From an archaeon (GTDB lineage Archaea > Thermoproteota > Nitrososphaeria > Nitrososphaerales > Nitrosopumilaceae): a DNA stretch of 13,092 nt. Position numbers and translations under genes: made by a program. Below, one piece after another: positions 1 through 6,245 of the stretch (positions are counted from its first letter, which is position 1; the number at the start of each line of letters is the position of its first letter). Below the pieces are notes generated by a model. It did not search any database, was not told where the DNA came from, and saw nothing but the letters and a program-made list of their open reading frames with translations. The DNA lies in contig JAKAJY010000069.1 in NCBI GenBank assembly GCA_021824845.1, positions 1-13,092 on the forward strand. Direction: 5' to 3'.

Positions 1-136
1 CTAATTTGATTCCAGGAATAGTACATGTATCCGTATATGATATTACTAATGAGAAGAGAAATTGTTTTTTTTCTAATTTTTCTAGGAATGTTTGTCCTTG
101 CCGCTTGTCAATAAAAATCTCGACGTCTTTGTGCAA
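1..136 (-). CDS. Probable CobT / UPF0284-family protein, N-terminal fragment (runs off the left edge)
   Basis: The first 45 residues of a minus-strand gene are visible; the rest lies outside the window. The start is TTG at 136-134, immediately after the TAA of the metallo-beta-lactamase gene and in the same frame, so no earlier start is possible. The segment has a charged amphipathic start (DVEIFIDKRQG, FLEKLEKKQ), then a hydrophobic strand FLFSLVIS followed by YTDTCTIPGI. A strand followed by T-x-IPGI near residue 35-45 is, as I recall it, the opening signature of the archaeal nicotinate-mononucleotide-dependent phosphoribosyltransferase family (CobT/UPF0284). That family activates the lower ligand in cobalamin assembly, and thaumarchaea make cobalamin. 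Direct abutment implies translational coupling with the upstream gene. The plus strand here has only small overlapping frames. The family call is moderate because the glycine-rich core is not in view. Confidence 0.5.
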   Translation of the reverse strand, partial: MHKDVEIFIDKRQGQTFLEKLEKKQFLFSLVISYTDTCTIPGIKL

Positions 137-751
137 TTAACCAATACCCATTATTTCCAAGAATTCCGCCTCGGTTCTTGGCTGCATTACAAAGTTCATC
201 TTTTTTTGCATGCCCAAAGTTGAGGTTGGAGTGGAGCCATAGTTGTGTCCAGGATACATGAGCAGATCATCATCCATTTTTCTCAATATATCGACCAGAC
301 TATGATATAATTCTCTAGCATCACCGCCAGGTAGGTCCACTCGGCCGCATGTTCCAACAAAGAGCGTATCGCCTGAGAATATTTTGCCATCACCCATCAG
401 ACACATGCTGTCCTTGGAGTGCCCAGGAGTATGGATTATTGTGAGCTCCGAGTTGCCGAATTTTATTTTCTCACCATCAGATACTTCGAGATCATGTTTT
501 ATCATGGAGCCCTTGTATTGTACGATTGGAGCACCTGTTTGTGTTTTCATTGTGTCATTGCCTATCGTATGATCAAAGTGATGATGTGTGTTTACAATGT
601 ATTTTACTTTGAGATTGTTTTTTTGTATGGTTCTCATTATTTCATCAAGATCCCATGACGGATCAATTATGATTGCGTCGCTGGTGTCCTCATCTTCCAC
701 AACATAGGTAAAGTTCTGCATGCTACCTACAGGAATCTGATGAACTATCAT
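137..751 (-). CDS. Metallo-beta-lactamase fold hydrolase, glyoxalase II-like
   Basis: This 204-aa single-domain MBL hydrolase has the complete dinuclear metal site of the glyoxalase II / ETHE1 branch. It has the THHHFDH motif with H56, H58, D60 and H61, H111 in HTPGHSKDS, bridging D128 in SGDTLF, and H169 in YPGHN. The segment GTCGRVDLPGGD (about 133-144) after the bridging aspartate is typical of the small prokaryotic hydroxyacylglutathione hydrolase-like enzymes. The predicted activity is thioester hydrolysis, probably on a thiol adduct other than glutathione, since archaea generally lack glutathione; the substrate cannot be read from sequence. There is no rhodanese domain or signal peptide, so it is likely cytosolic. 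Its ATG overlaps the TGA of the upstream epimerase gene by 4 nt (748-751), and its stop abuts the next gene, so it is the middle member of a three-gene operon. No residue appears to be missing. Confidence 0.9.
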   Translation of the reverse strand: MIVHQIPVGSMQNFTYVVEDEDTSDAIIIDPSWDLDEIMRTIQKNNLKVKYIVNTHHHFDHTIGNDTMKTQTGAPIVQYKGSMIKHDLEVSDGEKIKFGNSELTIIHTPGHSKDSMCLMGDGKIFSGDTLFVGTCGRVDLPGGDARELYHSLVDILRKMDDDLLMYPGHNYGSTPTSTLGMQKKMNFVMQPRTEAEFLEIMGIG

Positions 752-1395
752 AGTACACCTATTTCGGCTTCTGGTGGTATGCCAATTTTTTCAACAAAGA
801 TAATTCCACAAAGATCTTTTCGTCTTGGCATGCCTCTTTTCATTTTGTGAAATGTCACGGTGACATCTGCGGTGACATGTTTGTCGGCAGTGTCTCCAGT
901 ATCAGGATCCAGCCCGCTTGGAACATCGACTGCAATTTTGAATGCATTTGTTTTGTTGATAAGATCAATTGCCGCAGCATGTGGTTCACGGATTTGTCCA
1001 GTAATTCCAGTTCCCAGGATACCATCAACTATGATATCCACATCAAAGTTTGTAGCATCTGCAGGACCAAATCCCAGCTGGACGGATTTCATCTTTTCCA
1101 AGACTTGCCAGTTTGTTCTGCACTCGATTGTCTTGATGTCTGACGGATTGCCCAGCAAAACCACAGTGATTTTGGCGCCATATCCAGCCAGGTGTCTTGC
1201 GACAACTAGTGCATCACCACCATTGTTGCCAAGGCCTGCAAAGACTAGAATCTTTTTCGATGAAATGTCTGGGAATTTCTCTAGAATTCTTTTGACCATG
1301 GATGCGCCGGCATTTTCCATCATTAATTGTCGCGGAAATCCCATCTGGTGTCCGTTTTCCTCAATTTGATACATTTGTTTAACAGTAATCTCCAT
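748..1395 (-). CDS. nnrE: NAD(P)H-hydrate epimerase (YjeF N-terminal domain), stand-alone
   Basis: This 215-aa protein consists only of the YjeF_N Rossmann-like domain. Recognisable motifs are MMENAG (25-30), the nucleotide-binding GLGNNGGDAL (54-63), DGILGTG (124-130) and DVPSGLDPDTG (157-167). The family epimerises R- and S-NAD(P)H hydrates, the damaged cofactors formed by heat or by side reactions of GAPDH, so that a dehydratase can repair them. In many archaea and bacteria this domain is fused to the ADP-dependent NAD(P)H-hydrate dehydratase (NnrD). Here the protein ends soon after the epimerase domain, so a dehydratase would have to be encoded elsewhere. The ATG at 1395 has a TATA-like element 21-29 nt upstream, consistent with a leaderless operon start. 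The gene overlaps the following MBL gene by 4 nt. Function is confident at family level. Confidence 0.92.
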   Translation of the reverse strand: MEITVKQMYQIEENGHQMGFPRQLMMENAGASMVKRILEKFPDISSKKILVFAGLGNNGGDALVVARHLAGYGAKITVVLLGNPSDIKTIECRTNWQVLEKMKSVQLGFGPADATNFDVDIIVDGILGTGITGQIREPHAAAIDLINKTNAFKIAVDVPSGLDPDTGDTADKHVTADVTVTFHKMKRGMPRRKDLCGIIFVEKIGIPPEAEIGVL

Positions 1396-1415
1396 GCTAA
1401 AGCCAAATTCTTGAC

Positions 1416-1424
1416 ATAAAATAA
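1416..1424 (-). promoter_or_regulatory. Putative TATA box for nnrE operon
   Basis: The minus strand reads TTATTTTAT here, 21-29 nt before the ATG at 1395. This is the spacing expected for a leaderless archaeal transcript. It lies in the 73-nt divergent spacer. It was judged by eye from composition and spacing only. Confidence 0.4.
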
Positions 1425-1440
1425 GTTATTTGAAAACGAC

Positions 1441-1446
1441 TTTATT
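1441..1446 (+). promoter_or_regulatory. Putative TATA box for the translin-family gene
   Basis: TTTATT lies 23-28 nt before the GTG start at 1469, in the same divergent spacer as the nnrE promoter. The spacing suits a leaderless transcript. The element is weak and was found by eye. Confidence 0.38.
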
Positions 1447-1468
1447 CTAGAGTGATAAAATCACGTCA

Positions 1469-2068
1469 GTGGATTCAACAAAACGATCGCTGCAAAAAAT
1501 TTCAAAGGCACTTGAGAAAAGCCTAGATGAGCGAGAGAACCTAATTAAGAATACTCGCCAGATAATCACCTTGTGCAGCGAATCCATAATTGATTGCCAC
1601 AAAGGCGAGACCAAGTCGGCTGCAAAAAAGATCTTGCAGGCAAAGAAGCTGCTTGAACAATACAGAAAAAACATCGACAAGTCCCTATACAGGTACCTGA
1701 TTCCATCTGAGCAGGAATTCGTAGAGGCATCCTCGTTTTTGGCATTAATCCAAGGTAAAGACATTCCAAGCCCAGAGTCACTTGGCGTAAAAGACGAATC
1801 CTTTGTTTTGGGATTACTCGATTGTATTGGAGAGATGAGGCGAGACGTCTATGATAAAATTCGAATTGGAAAATCAGAAGATGCTAGAGAAATGTTTGAG
1901 AAAATGGACGAGTTGTACTTGATGTTGTATCCGTTTGCCTATTTTGATAAAGTGGTCAAAGAAGCAAGAAGAAAGCTTGATGTGAATAGGATTCTAGTTG
2001 AAGAAACTAGAATCGCAATTACAGAAGAGATTAGACGATCAGATCTAATCAAGAAATTAAAAAAATAA
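1469..2068 (+). CDS. Translin/TRAX-family RNA-binding protein, candidate RNase (COG2178-like)
   Basis: This 199-aa, almost entirely helical protein has the layout of the translin superfamily. An N-terminal helical part contains ENLIKNTRQI and a short HKGE turn (44-47), followed by a coiled-coil-like AAKKILQAKKLLEQYRK (51-67). Then come SEQEFVEASSF (80-90), the central GLLDCIGEMRRDV (115-127), and a final basic helix ending in KKLKK. In eukaryotic C3PO, the TRAX subunit needs acidic residues in the equivalent QEYVEA and D-x-x-GE segments for RNA cleavage. Here E83, E86, D118 and E122 fill those positions, so a TRAX-like ribonuclease is more likely than a binding-only translin. The start is GTG, because TAG at 1448-1450 closes the frame upstream and no other start codon lies between. 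It is monocistronic, followed by T-rich DNA and a tRNA gene on the other strand. The family call is strong; the RNase role is inferred. Confidence 0.85.
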   Translation: MDSTKRSLQKISKALEKSLDERENLIKNTRQIITLCSESIIDCHKGETKSAAKKILQAKKLLEQYRKNIDKSLYRYLIPSEQEFVEASSFLALIQGKDIPSPESLGVKDESFVLGLLDCIGEMRRDVYDKIRIGKSEDAREMFEKMDELYLMLYPFAYFDKVVKEARRKLDVNRILVEETRIAITEEIRRSDLIKKLKK

Positions 2069-2127
2069 AAAAAATTTTGTGAAATTGTACATTTTCAACT
2101 TTCATTTATTTACGCACAAAACCTTCA

Positions 2128-2154
2128 TTTTTTCCCAAAAACATCCATTTTTTT
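2128..2154 (+). terminator. Double oligo-T tract, likely terminator of the translin-family gene
   Basis: Two runs, T6 at 2128-2133 and T7 at 2148-2154, each follow CCA or TCA and lie 60-90 nt past the stop codon. Archaeal RNA polymerase terminates at such oligo-T tracts without needing a hairpin, and no strong hairpin is visible here. The gene-free stretch 2069-2177 holds nothing else recognisable. Confidence 0.5.
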
Positions 2155-2164
2155 CCATTTTAGC

Positions 2165-2169
2165 AAAAA
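2165..2169 (-). terminator. T5 tract downstream of tRNA-Leu
   Basis: On the minus strand a run of five T begins 9 nt past the tRNA discriminator base. It is the first oligo-T after the tRNA 3' end and is a plausible terminator for the tRNA transcript. Confidence 0.4.
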
Positions 2170-2177
2170 TGAGGAAA

Positions 2178-2262
2178 TGCGGGAAGTGGGATTTGAACCC
2201 ACGAAATCCTAAGATACTAGCCCCTCAAGCTAGCGCCGTTGGCCGGGCTTGGCAACTCCCGC
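2178..2262 (-). tRNA. tRNA-Leu (GAG anticodon), type II with long variable arm, no intron, CCA not encoded
   Basis: Read on the minus strand, it folds into a full cloverleaf. The acceptor GCGGGAG pairs with UUCCCGC (last pair G-U), the D-stem is GCC/GGC with GG in the loop, and the anticodon stem is CUAGC/GCUAG around loop UUGAGGG. The T-arm is GUGGG-UUCAAAU-CCCAC. The anticodon GAG (plus-strand 2224-2226) reads the leucine codons CUC and CUU. The 14-nt variable region contains a short AUC/GAU stem, as expected for leucine. The discriminator is A (2178) and the following genomic bases are TTT, so CCA must be added enzymatically. The anticodon loop has the normal 7 nt, so no canonical intron is present. 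The gene diverges from rpoN from a shared TATA element. Confidence 0.96.
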
Positions 2263-2283
2263 AGCAAAATTCCATGGATGGTT

Positions 2284-2290
2284 TTTATAA
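2284..2290. promoter_or_regulatory. Shared palindromic TATA box for divergent tRNA-Leu and rpoN
   Basis: TTTATAA on the plus strand contains the self-complementary core TTATAA (2285-2290). Its centre lies about 25 nt from the rpoN GTG (2312) on one side and about 25 nt from the tRNA 5' end (2262) on the other. No other TATA-like sequence is placed to serve either gene. Archaeal TBP can bind a symmetric TATA in both orientations, so one box may drive both genes. Confidence 0.7.
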
Positions 2291-2311
2291 CCTTACTTGA
2301 TTTTTGAGATC

Positions 2312-2548
2312 GTGTTAATCCCAGTCAGATGTTTCACTTGTGGAAATCTAATTGCCGACAAATATGATGATTATCAAAATAGAATCAAAGCTGGAGAAGA
2401 ACCAGTCAAAGTTTTAGATTCACTTGGTTTGAAAAGATACTGCTGCAGAAGAATGATGTTGACAACAGTAGAGACAATACAACAAATCATTCCTTTCTAT
2501 GAGGCAATCCAGAGACGTTACTTGGAAGTTCAATCCGAGTTAGAGTAA
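2312..2548 (+). CDS. rpoN: DNA-directed RNA polymerase subunit N (Rpo10)
   Basis: This is the small zinc-bundle subunit of archaeal RNA polymerase, homologous to eukaryotic Rpb10, which helps hold the large-subunit assembly platform together. With the start at GTG 2312 the protein is 78 aa and begins MLIPVRCFTCGN, matching the family's conserved N-terminus. A longer TTG start at 2297 would add five residues that the family lacks. Zinc ligands are C7 and C10 in CFTCGN and the adjacent pair C44-C45 in KRYCCRRM. The VKVLDSLGLKRYCC and RMMLTTVE stretches are also typical. A TATA box centred 25 nt upstream implies a leaderless mRNA. The enolase ATG follows the stop directly. It opens the conserved archaeal information-processing and lipid gene cluster. 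The RNA polymerase subunit K gene, which commonly follows it, is absent here. Confidence 0.97.
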   Translation: MLIPVRCFTCGNLIADKYDDYQNRIKAGEEPVKVLDSLGLKRYCCRRMMLTTVETIQQIIPFYEAIQRRYLEVQSELE

Positions 2549-3787
2549 ATGCCAAAGATCACATCGGTAAGAGGTAGACTAGTTTACAATAGCCGCGGTA
2601 GCAAGACAATAGAAGTCGATGTCATTTCTGATAAAAAGCACCTAGGTCGAGCCTGCGCACCATCTGGCGCAAGCGTTGGAAAGTATGAGGCACAAAGTTT
2701 TGCAGACAACAAGGCGGAAAAAAGCCTCCAGATTCTAAACAAAAACATCAAAAAGTTTGTCGGATTGGACTCGGATGATCTAAAATCAATTCAAAGAGAG
2801 ATAAGAAAAATCGACAACACCAACAATTATTCCAAAATAGGCGGTGCTATAGCATACACACTTACCATAGCATCCATCGATTCTGCTGCAAAGGCTCAAG
2901 ATGAACCGTTCTTTAAGGTAATATCTCAGACAAAAAAATGGAGATTCCCATTTCCACTTGGAAACATTTTGGGTGGTGGGGCACATGCAGGGCCTGGCAC
3001 CCCAGACATTCAGGAGATCCTAATCTGCTCAATAGGTGCAAAGACACCACGGGAATCAATAGAGATGAATCTAGCAGTTCACAAGGAGCTTGGCAAGACC
3101 CTTCAGAAAGACAATCCACGCTTTACCAACGGACGAGGAGATGAGGGTGGATGGGCACCAGAAATGGACAATGAGCGAGCCTTGGAAATAGCAGCCCAAG
3201 CAATTGAGAATCTAGGATTCACGCTAGGCAAAGAAGTAGCACTTGGGGTAGACTTTGCATCATCCACACAATGGGATGAGAAAAAGAAAAAATATGTTTA
3301 CGAGCGAGCCGGCTTTGAGAACACACCAGAAGAACAGATTGATTTTGCCGGTGATATCATAAAAAAATACAAGCTCATTTATGCAGAAGATGCAGTCCAT
3401 GAGGAAGCGTTTGGTGATATGGCGGTTTTGGCAAAAAAATTCCCAAAAACCTTTGTCACAGGTGATGATCTTACCGTTACAAACCCCAAGATCCTCCAAA
3501 AGGCTGTAAAGAAAAAATCATGCACCGGTGTGATTCTAAAGGTAAACCAAGCAGGTAGTCTTTATGATGCGCTAGAATTTGCGCAGATTGCAACCAAGAA
3601 CAAAATAGGAATCATAACATCTCATAGATCGGGTGAGTCGACTGATTCCCAAATTTCCCACATCGGCGTTGCGACTGGCTCCAAGATGCTAAAGGTTGGA
3701 GTTGTTGGTGGTGAGCGAGTCTCAAAACTAAACGAACTCATTCGTCTATCAGAGCATGATTTAATACGCGGTATGGCAGAGGTTTAA
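2549..3787 (+). CDS. eno: Enolase (phosphopyruvate hydratase)
   Basis: This 412-aa enolase interconverts 2-phosphoglycerate and phosphoenolpyruvate in cytosolic glycolysis/gluconeogenesis. The SGASVGKYEA loop (39-48) is close to the usual SGASTG. H146 lies in GGGAHAGP and E199 in GDEGGWAPE. The Mg2+ ligands are D235 (GVD), E280 (AED) and D306 (GDDLTVTN). K331 (LKVNQ), H359-R360-S361 (SHRSGE) and K382 (LKVG) complete the active site. Departures from the common pattern are EDA for EDP after the E280 ligand, STD for TED after SHRSGE, and GGER for the usual SRSER at 387-390. None removes a known catalytic residue. The length is slightly short of typical enolases, which often run to 420-430 aa. 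The ATG abuts the rpoN stop, and rps2 follows 9 nt after the stop, so it is part of the cluster transcript. Confidence 0.96.
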   Translation: MPKITSVRGRLVYNSRGSKTIEVDVISDKKHLGRACAPSGASVGKYEAQSFADNKAEKSLQILNKNIKKFVGLDSDDLKSIQREIRKIDNTNNYSKIGGAIAYTLTIASIDSAAKAQDEPFFKVISQTKKWRFPFPLGNILGGGAHAGPGTPDIQEILICSIGAKTPRESIEMNLAVHKELGKTLQKDNPRFTNGRGDEGGWAPEMDNERALEIAAQAIENLGFTLGKEVALGVDFASSTQWDEKKKKYVYERAGFENTPEEQIDFAGDIIKKYKLIYAEDAVHEEAFGDMAVLAKKFPKTFVTGDDLTVTNPKILQKAVKKKSCTGVILKVNQAGSLYDALEFAQIATKNKIGIITSHRSGESTDSQISHIGVATGSKMLKVGVVGGERVSKLNELIRLSEHDLIRGMAEV

Positions 3788-3796
3788 AATCGTAAA

Positions 3797-4420
3797 ATGA
3801 GTCAACAAGCAGAAGGCCAAGACATCAAGAAAAAGATCCTATCTACTGGAATCAGAGTGGGAACTACTGTCAAGACAACATTCATGCAACCATTCATCAC
3901 AAAGGCAAGCCCTGAAGGCCTGTACATGATTGATCTTGATAAAACATTAGCAAGAATCAACACTGCAGCAAAATTCATCAACAGAATCGATGCGGATAAG
4001 ATTTTGGTCTGCTCTGGGCGCGAGTATGCAAGCACTCCAATTGAGAGATTCTGTGAGTTGATTGGAACAAAGAAAATGCTAAGCAGATTCATGCCAGGAT
4101 CACTGACTAACCCATCATTACCATATTACACTGAACCAAAATTAGTAATCATTTCCGATCCTCAGGTTGACTCTCAAGCAATCATAGAGGCAACAAATGC
4201 AGGAGTTCCAGTCATTGGAATATCAAACACAGATAATGTTACATCAAAGATCGATGTAGTCATTCCAGCAAACAATCGAGGACGCAAATCGCTTGCTACA
4301 GTCTTTTGGCTATTGGCAAGAGAGATCCTGATACAAAAAGGCAAGCTTGGGGAAAACGACCCAATGAAATACGAAATCGACGATTTCGAAACAAAGATTT
4401 CTGAAGAGGAAATAGAATAG
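3797..4420 (+). CDS. rps2: Small ribosomal subunit protein uS2 (archaeal S2/SA)
   Basis: This 207-aa archaeal-type uS2 is a component of the 30S subunit near the platform and the mRNA exit side. Family landmarks are GTTVKTTFMQPFI (22-34), EGLYMIDLDKT (40-50), an AAKFI helix, RFMPGSLTNP, PKLVIISDP and VIGISNTDN. Then come IDVVIPANNRGRKSLATV and WLLAREIL. The C-terminus is a short acidic tail (DDFETKISEEEIE), common in archaeal and eukaryotic S2/SA. It has an ATG start 9 nt after enolase, and its TAG abuts the ATG of the Memo gene, whose ribosome-binding GAGG lies inside this gene's tail. It is a housekeeping gene with no unusual feature in the core. Confidence 0.97.
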   Translation: MSQQAEGQDIKKKILSTGIRVGTTVKTTFMQPFITKASPEGLYMIDLDKTLARINTAAKFINRIDADKILVCSGREYASTPIERFCELIGTKKMLSRFMPGSLTNPSLPYYTEPKLVIISDPQVDSQAIIEATNAGVPVIGISNTDNVTSKIDVVIPANNRGRKSLATVFWLLAREILIQKGKLGENDPMKYEIDDFETKISEEEIE

Positions 4421-5248
4421 ATGCGTATTAGAACACCGGCTGTAGCTGGCATGTTCTATCCAAAAGAAAAATCAAAACTCGAGCAATCAATCCAGTCCTG
4501 CATAGCACACGAATACGGAGTTGGAAAACACCAAAGCCAAGAAAGAATCTACGGCGCCATTTGTCCACATGCGGGCTACATGTACTCAGGTCCGGTAGCA
4601 ACACATTCCTTTGACTGTATAGCAAACCAAGACTTTGAGCTTGCGGTGATTTTGGGCCCAAACCATTGGGGTACTGGATGCAACATCGCTACAATGAAGG
4701 ACTGTACTTGGGAGACCCCTCTAGGTGAGGTGGATGTTGATTCCGATGCAGCAAATCAAATCAATGAGATTTCCAAAATAATAGAGATTGATTATTTTTC
4801 TCATATTCGTGATCACAGCATAGAAGTTCAAGTTCCAATGCTTCAGGAATTCTACAAAAAACCATTCAAGATTTTGCCAATCATATTAAACGACCAAGAC
4901 TGTGAATCTGCGCAGGAGATAGGTGTAGCCATTGCAAAGATCGCCAGAACGAAAAAGACAGTCATCATCGGCTCATCAGACTTTACTCATTATGAGGAAA
5001 ATGAGTTTGCACATAGGCAGGATATGGCCCTAATTGAGCCAATATTGAAATTAGATGTGGAAAAATTCTACAAAGTGTTGAATGATAGGAGGGTAAGTGC
5101 GTGCGGATATGGGGCAATCGCGTCTACCATGATTGCATGTAAAGAACTTGGGGCAACAAAGGGCGTGCTCCTAAAATATGCAACAAGTGGGGACATTGCC
5201 GGAGACACAAGCTCCGTTGTCGGATACGCATCAATAGTGTTTAGTTGA
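4421..5248 (+). CDS. Memo family protein (AmmeMemoRadiSam system protein B homologue)
   Basis: This 275-aa Memo-fold protein belongs to the nonheme dioxygenase-like superfamily that includes human MEMO1. Conserved motifs are CPHAGYMYSG (48-57), LGPNHWG (78-84), DHSIEVQVPML (131-141), GSSDFTHY (184-191) and ACGYGA (227-232). H50, H82 and C228 correspond to the copper-coordinating His, His and Cys of human MEMO1, so the metal pocket is intact. In archaea it sits consistently between rps2 and mvk, which suggests a link to lipid or translation physiology, but the chemistry is unknown. AmmeMemoRadiSam partners (AMMECR1 and a radical SAM protein) are not adjacent. The start ATG directly follows the rps2 stop, with GAGG at 4406-4409 upstream. 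The last four bases overlap the TTG start of mevalonate kinase. The family is certain and the function is not. Confidence 0.92.
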   Translation: MRIRTPAVAGMFYPKEKSKLEQSIQSCIAHEYGVGKHQSQERIYGAICPHAGYMYSGPVATHSFDCIANQDFELAVILGPNHWGTGCNIATMKDCTWETPLGEVDVDSDAANQINEISKIIEIDYFSHIRDHSIEVQVPMLQEFYKKPFKILPIILNDQDCESAQEIGVAIAKIARTKKTVIIGSSDFTHYEENEFAHRQDMALIEPILKLDVEKFYKVLNDRRVSACGYGAIASTMIACKELGATKGVLLKYATSGDIAGDTSSVVGYASIVFS

Positions 5249-6201
5249 AGTCAATTGCATCCGCTCCTGCAAAAGTGATTTTGTTTGGAGAGCACTTTAT
5301 CGTATATGGTGGAAAGGCGATTCTCTGCTCAATAGACAAAAGAATCACAGTGGAGTCAGAGCTGATTGATAATAATACAATACAGATAAGCTCTGAGCTT
5401 GGCTCCATTATATCATCAAAGGACGAATCTATCAAAAACATCGATCCCAAATTCAGGCCACTGGTGTTTATTGCCCAGAAAATTCTCAAACAATTCGAGT
5501 CAAAATCAGGACTAAAGATCTCCATCAAATCAGAGATTCCGTCTGGCGTGGGGCTCGGATCGTCATCTGCGTGCTGTGTTGCAGCCGCCAGCTCGATTTC
5601 AGGCCTTTTTACAAATTATTCCAAAGATGAAATCCTAAAGATGGCAATAGAAGCAGAAAAAACAGTCTTTGAAAACGCATCTGGTGCCGATACTAGCATC
5701 TGCACATTTGGAGGGATAATGGAATATACAAAGCAAGGAACCAAAAACTTGGATTTAAAGCCAAAATTCCATCTTGTGATTGCCAATTCCAAAATTATTC
5801 ACTCTACTAGCGAGGTAGTTTTGCGAGTAAAACAATTCAGGGAAAAACAGGCTGACGAGTTTGCATTGTTGTGTCAAAACGAATCTTCCTTGATCGAGGA
5901 AGCCCTTGATGCGCTAAAAAGAAACAACCTTGGAGCGATTGGGGAAAAAATGCTGATAAATCAGACACATTTGCAAAAAATTGGCGTATCAAATCAAACA
6001 CTAGATGAAATGATCAGAGCAGTCAAAGGTACATCATATGGAGCAAAGATAACTGGTGCTGGAGATGGCGGATGCATTATCATACTGGTTGATGAATCCA
6101 ATCTACAAAAAACACTGAATGTGCTAAAAAATTACGAATGTTTTGCGACAAAAATAGACACGCTCGGTGTTGAGCAAAAAACCGTAAGAAACACCATGTA
6201 G
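5245..6201 (+). CDS. mvk: Mevalonate kinase (GHMP kinase family)
   Basis: This 318-aa GHMP kinase is predicted to phosphorylate mevalonate to mevalonate 5-phosphate with ATP in cytosolic isoprenoid synthesis. Motif 1 is SAPAKVILFGEHFIVYGG (6-23), with the conserved lysine K10. The ATP loop is PSGVGLGSSSA (99-109), catalytic D149 lies in GADTSIC, and motif 3 is GAKITGAGDGGC (266-277). The GEHFIVYGG signature and the operon favour mevalonate 5-kinase over homoserine kinase, galactokinase or the 3-kinase of Thermoplasma. The start is TTG, overlapping the Memo TGA by 4 nt (TTGA), so translation is probably coupled; no Shine-Dalgarno is obvious. It is followed by a 44-nt gap that contains an internal promoter. 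Archaeal pathways need an extra decarboxylation route to reach isopentenyl phosphate, and no such gene is in this window. Confidence 0.93.
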   Translation: MKSIASAPAKVILFGEHFIVYGGKAILCSIDKRITVESELIDNNTIQISSELGSIISSKDESIKNIDPKFRPLVFIAQKILKQFESKSGLKISIKSEIPSGVGLGSSSACCVAAASSISGLFTNYSKDEILKMAIEAEKTVFENASGADTSICTFGGIMEYTKQGTKNLDLKPKFHLVIANSKIIHSTSEVVLRVKQFREKQADEFALLCQNESSLIEEALDALKRNNLGAIGEKMLINQTHLQKIGVSNQTLDEMIRAVKGTSYGAKITGAGDGGCIIILVDESNLQKTLNVLKNYECFATKIDTLGVEQKTVRNTM

Positions 6202-6214
6202 AGCCATTCGATAC

Positions 6215-6221
6215 TTTTTAA
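6215..6221 (+). promoter_or_regulatory. Internal TATA box before the isopentenyl phosphate kinase gene
   Basis: TTTTTAA lies 25-31 nt before the ATG at 6246, in a 44-nt gap of a cluster whose other junctions are 0-9 nt or overlapping. The spacing suits a leaderless secondary transcript covering ipk, the isomerase-like gene, the GGPP synthase gene and gltX. Confidence 0.5.
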
Positions 6222-6245
6222 CTGAGCCAATTTCTGAAAACAAAT

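Noticed and set aside
25..114. A plus-strand 29-codon frame (or 21 codons from 49) that resembles a lipoprotein signal ending in LAAC
   Set aside because: It lies opposite the CobT-like coding sequence, ends one residue after the would-be lipobox Cys, and has no promoter or mature part. The minus-strand frame is far more protein-like.
860..1369. A long plus-strand open frame (169 codons)
   Set aside because: It is the antisense shadow of nnrE, whose motifs are complete. Its Ser/Pro-rich composition is what reverse-frame reading gives.
2069..2177. A repeat or small RNA in the T-rich spacer (CATTTTTTCC-like units)
   Set aside because: The similar units are just oligo-T tracts with CC/CA flanks. 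No hairpin or regular spacing is seen, and termination explains them.
2079..2300. A plus-strand 73-codon frame
   Set aside because: It runs across the antisense of tRNA-Leu and the T-rich terminator and has no family resemblance.
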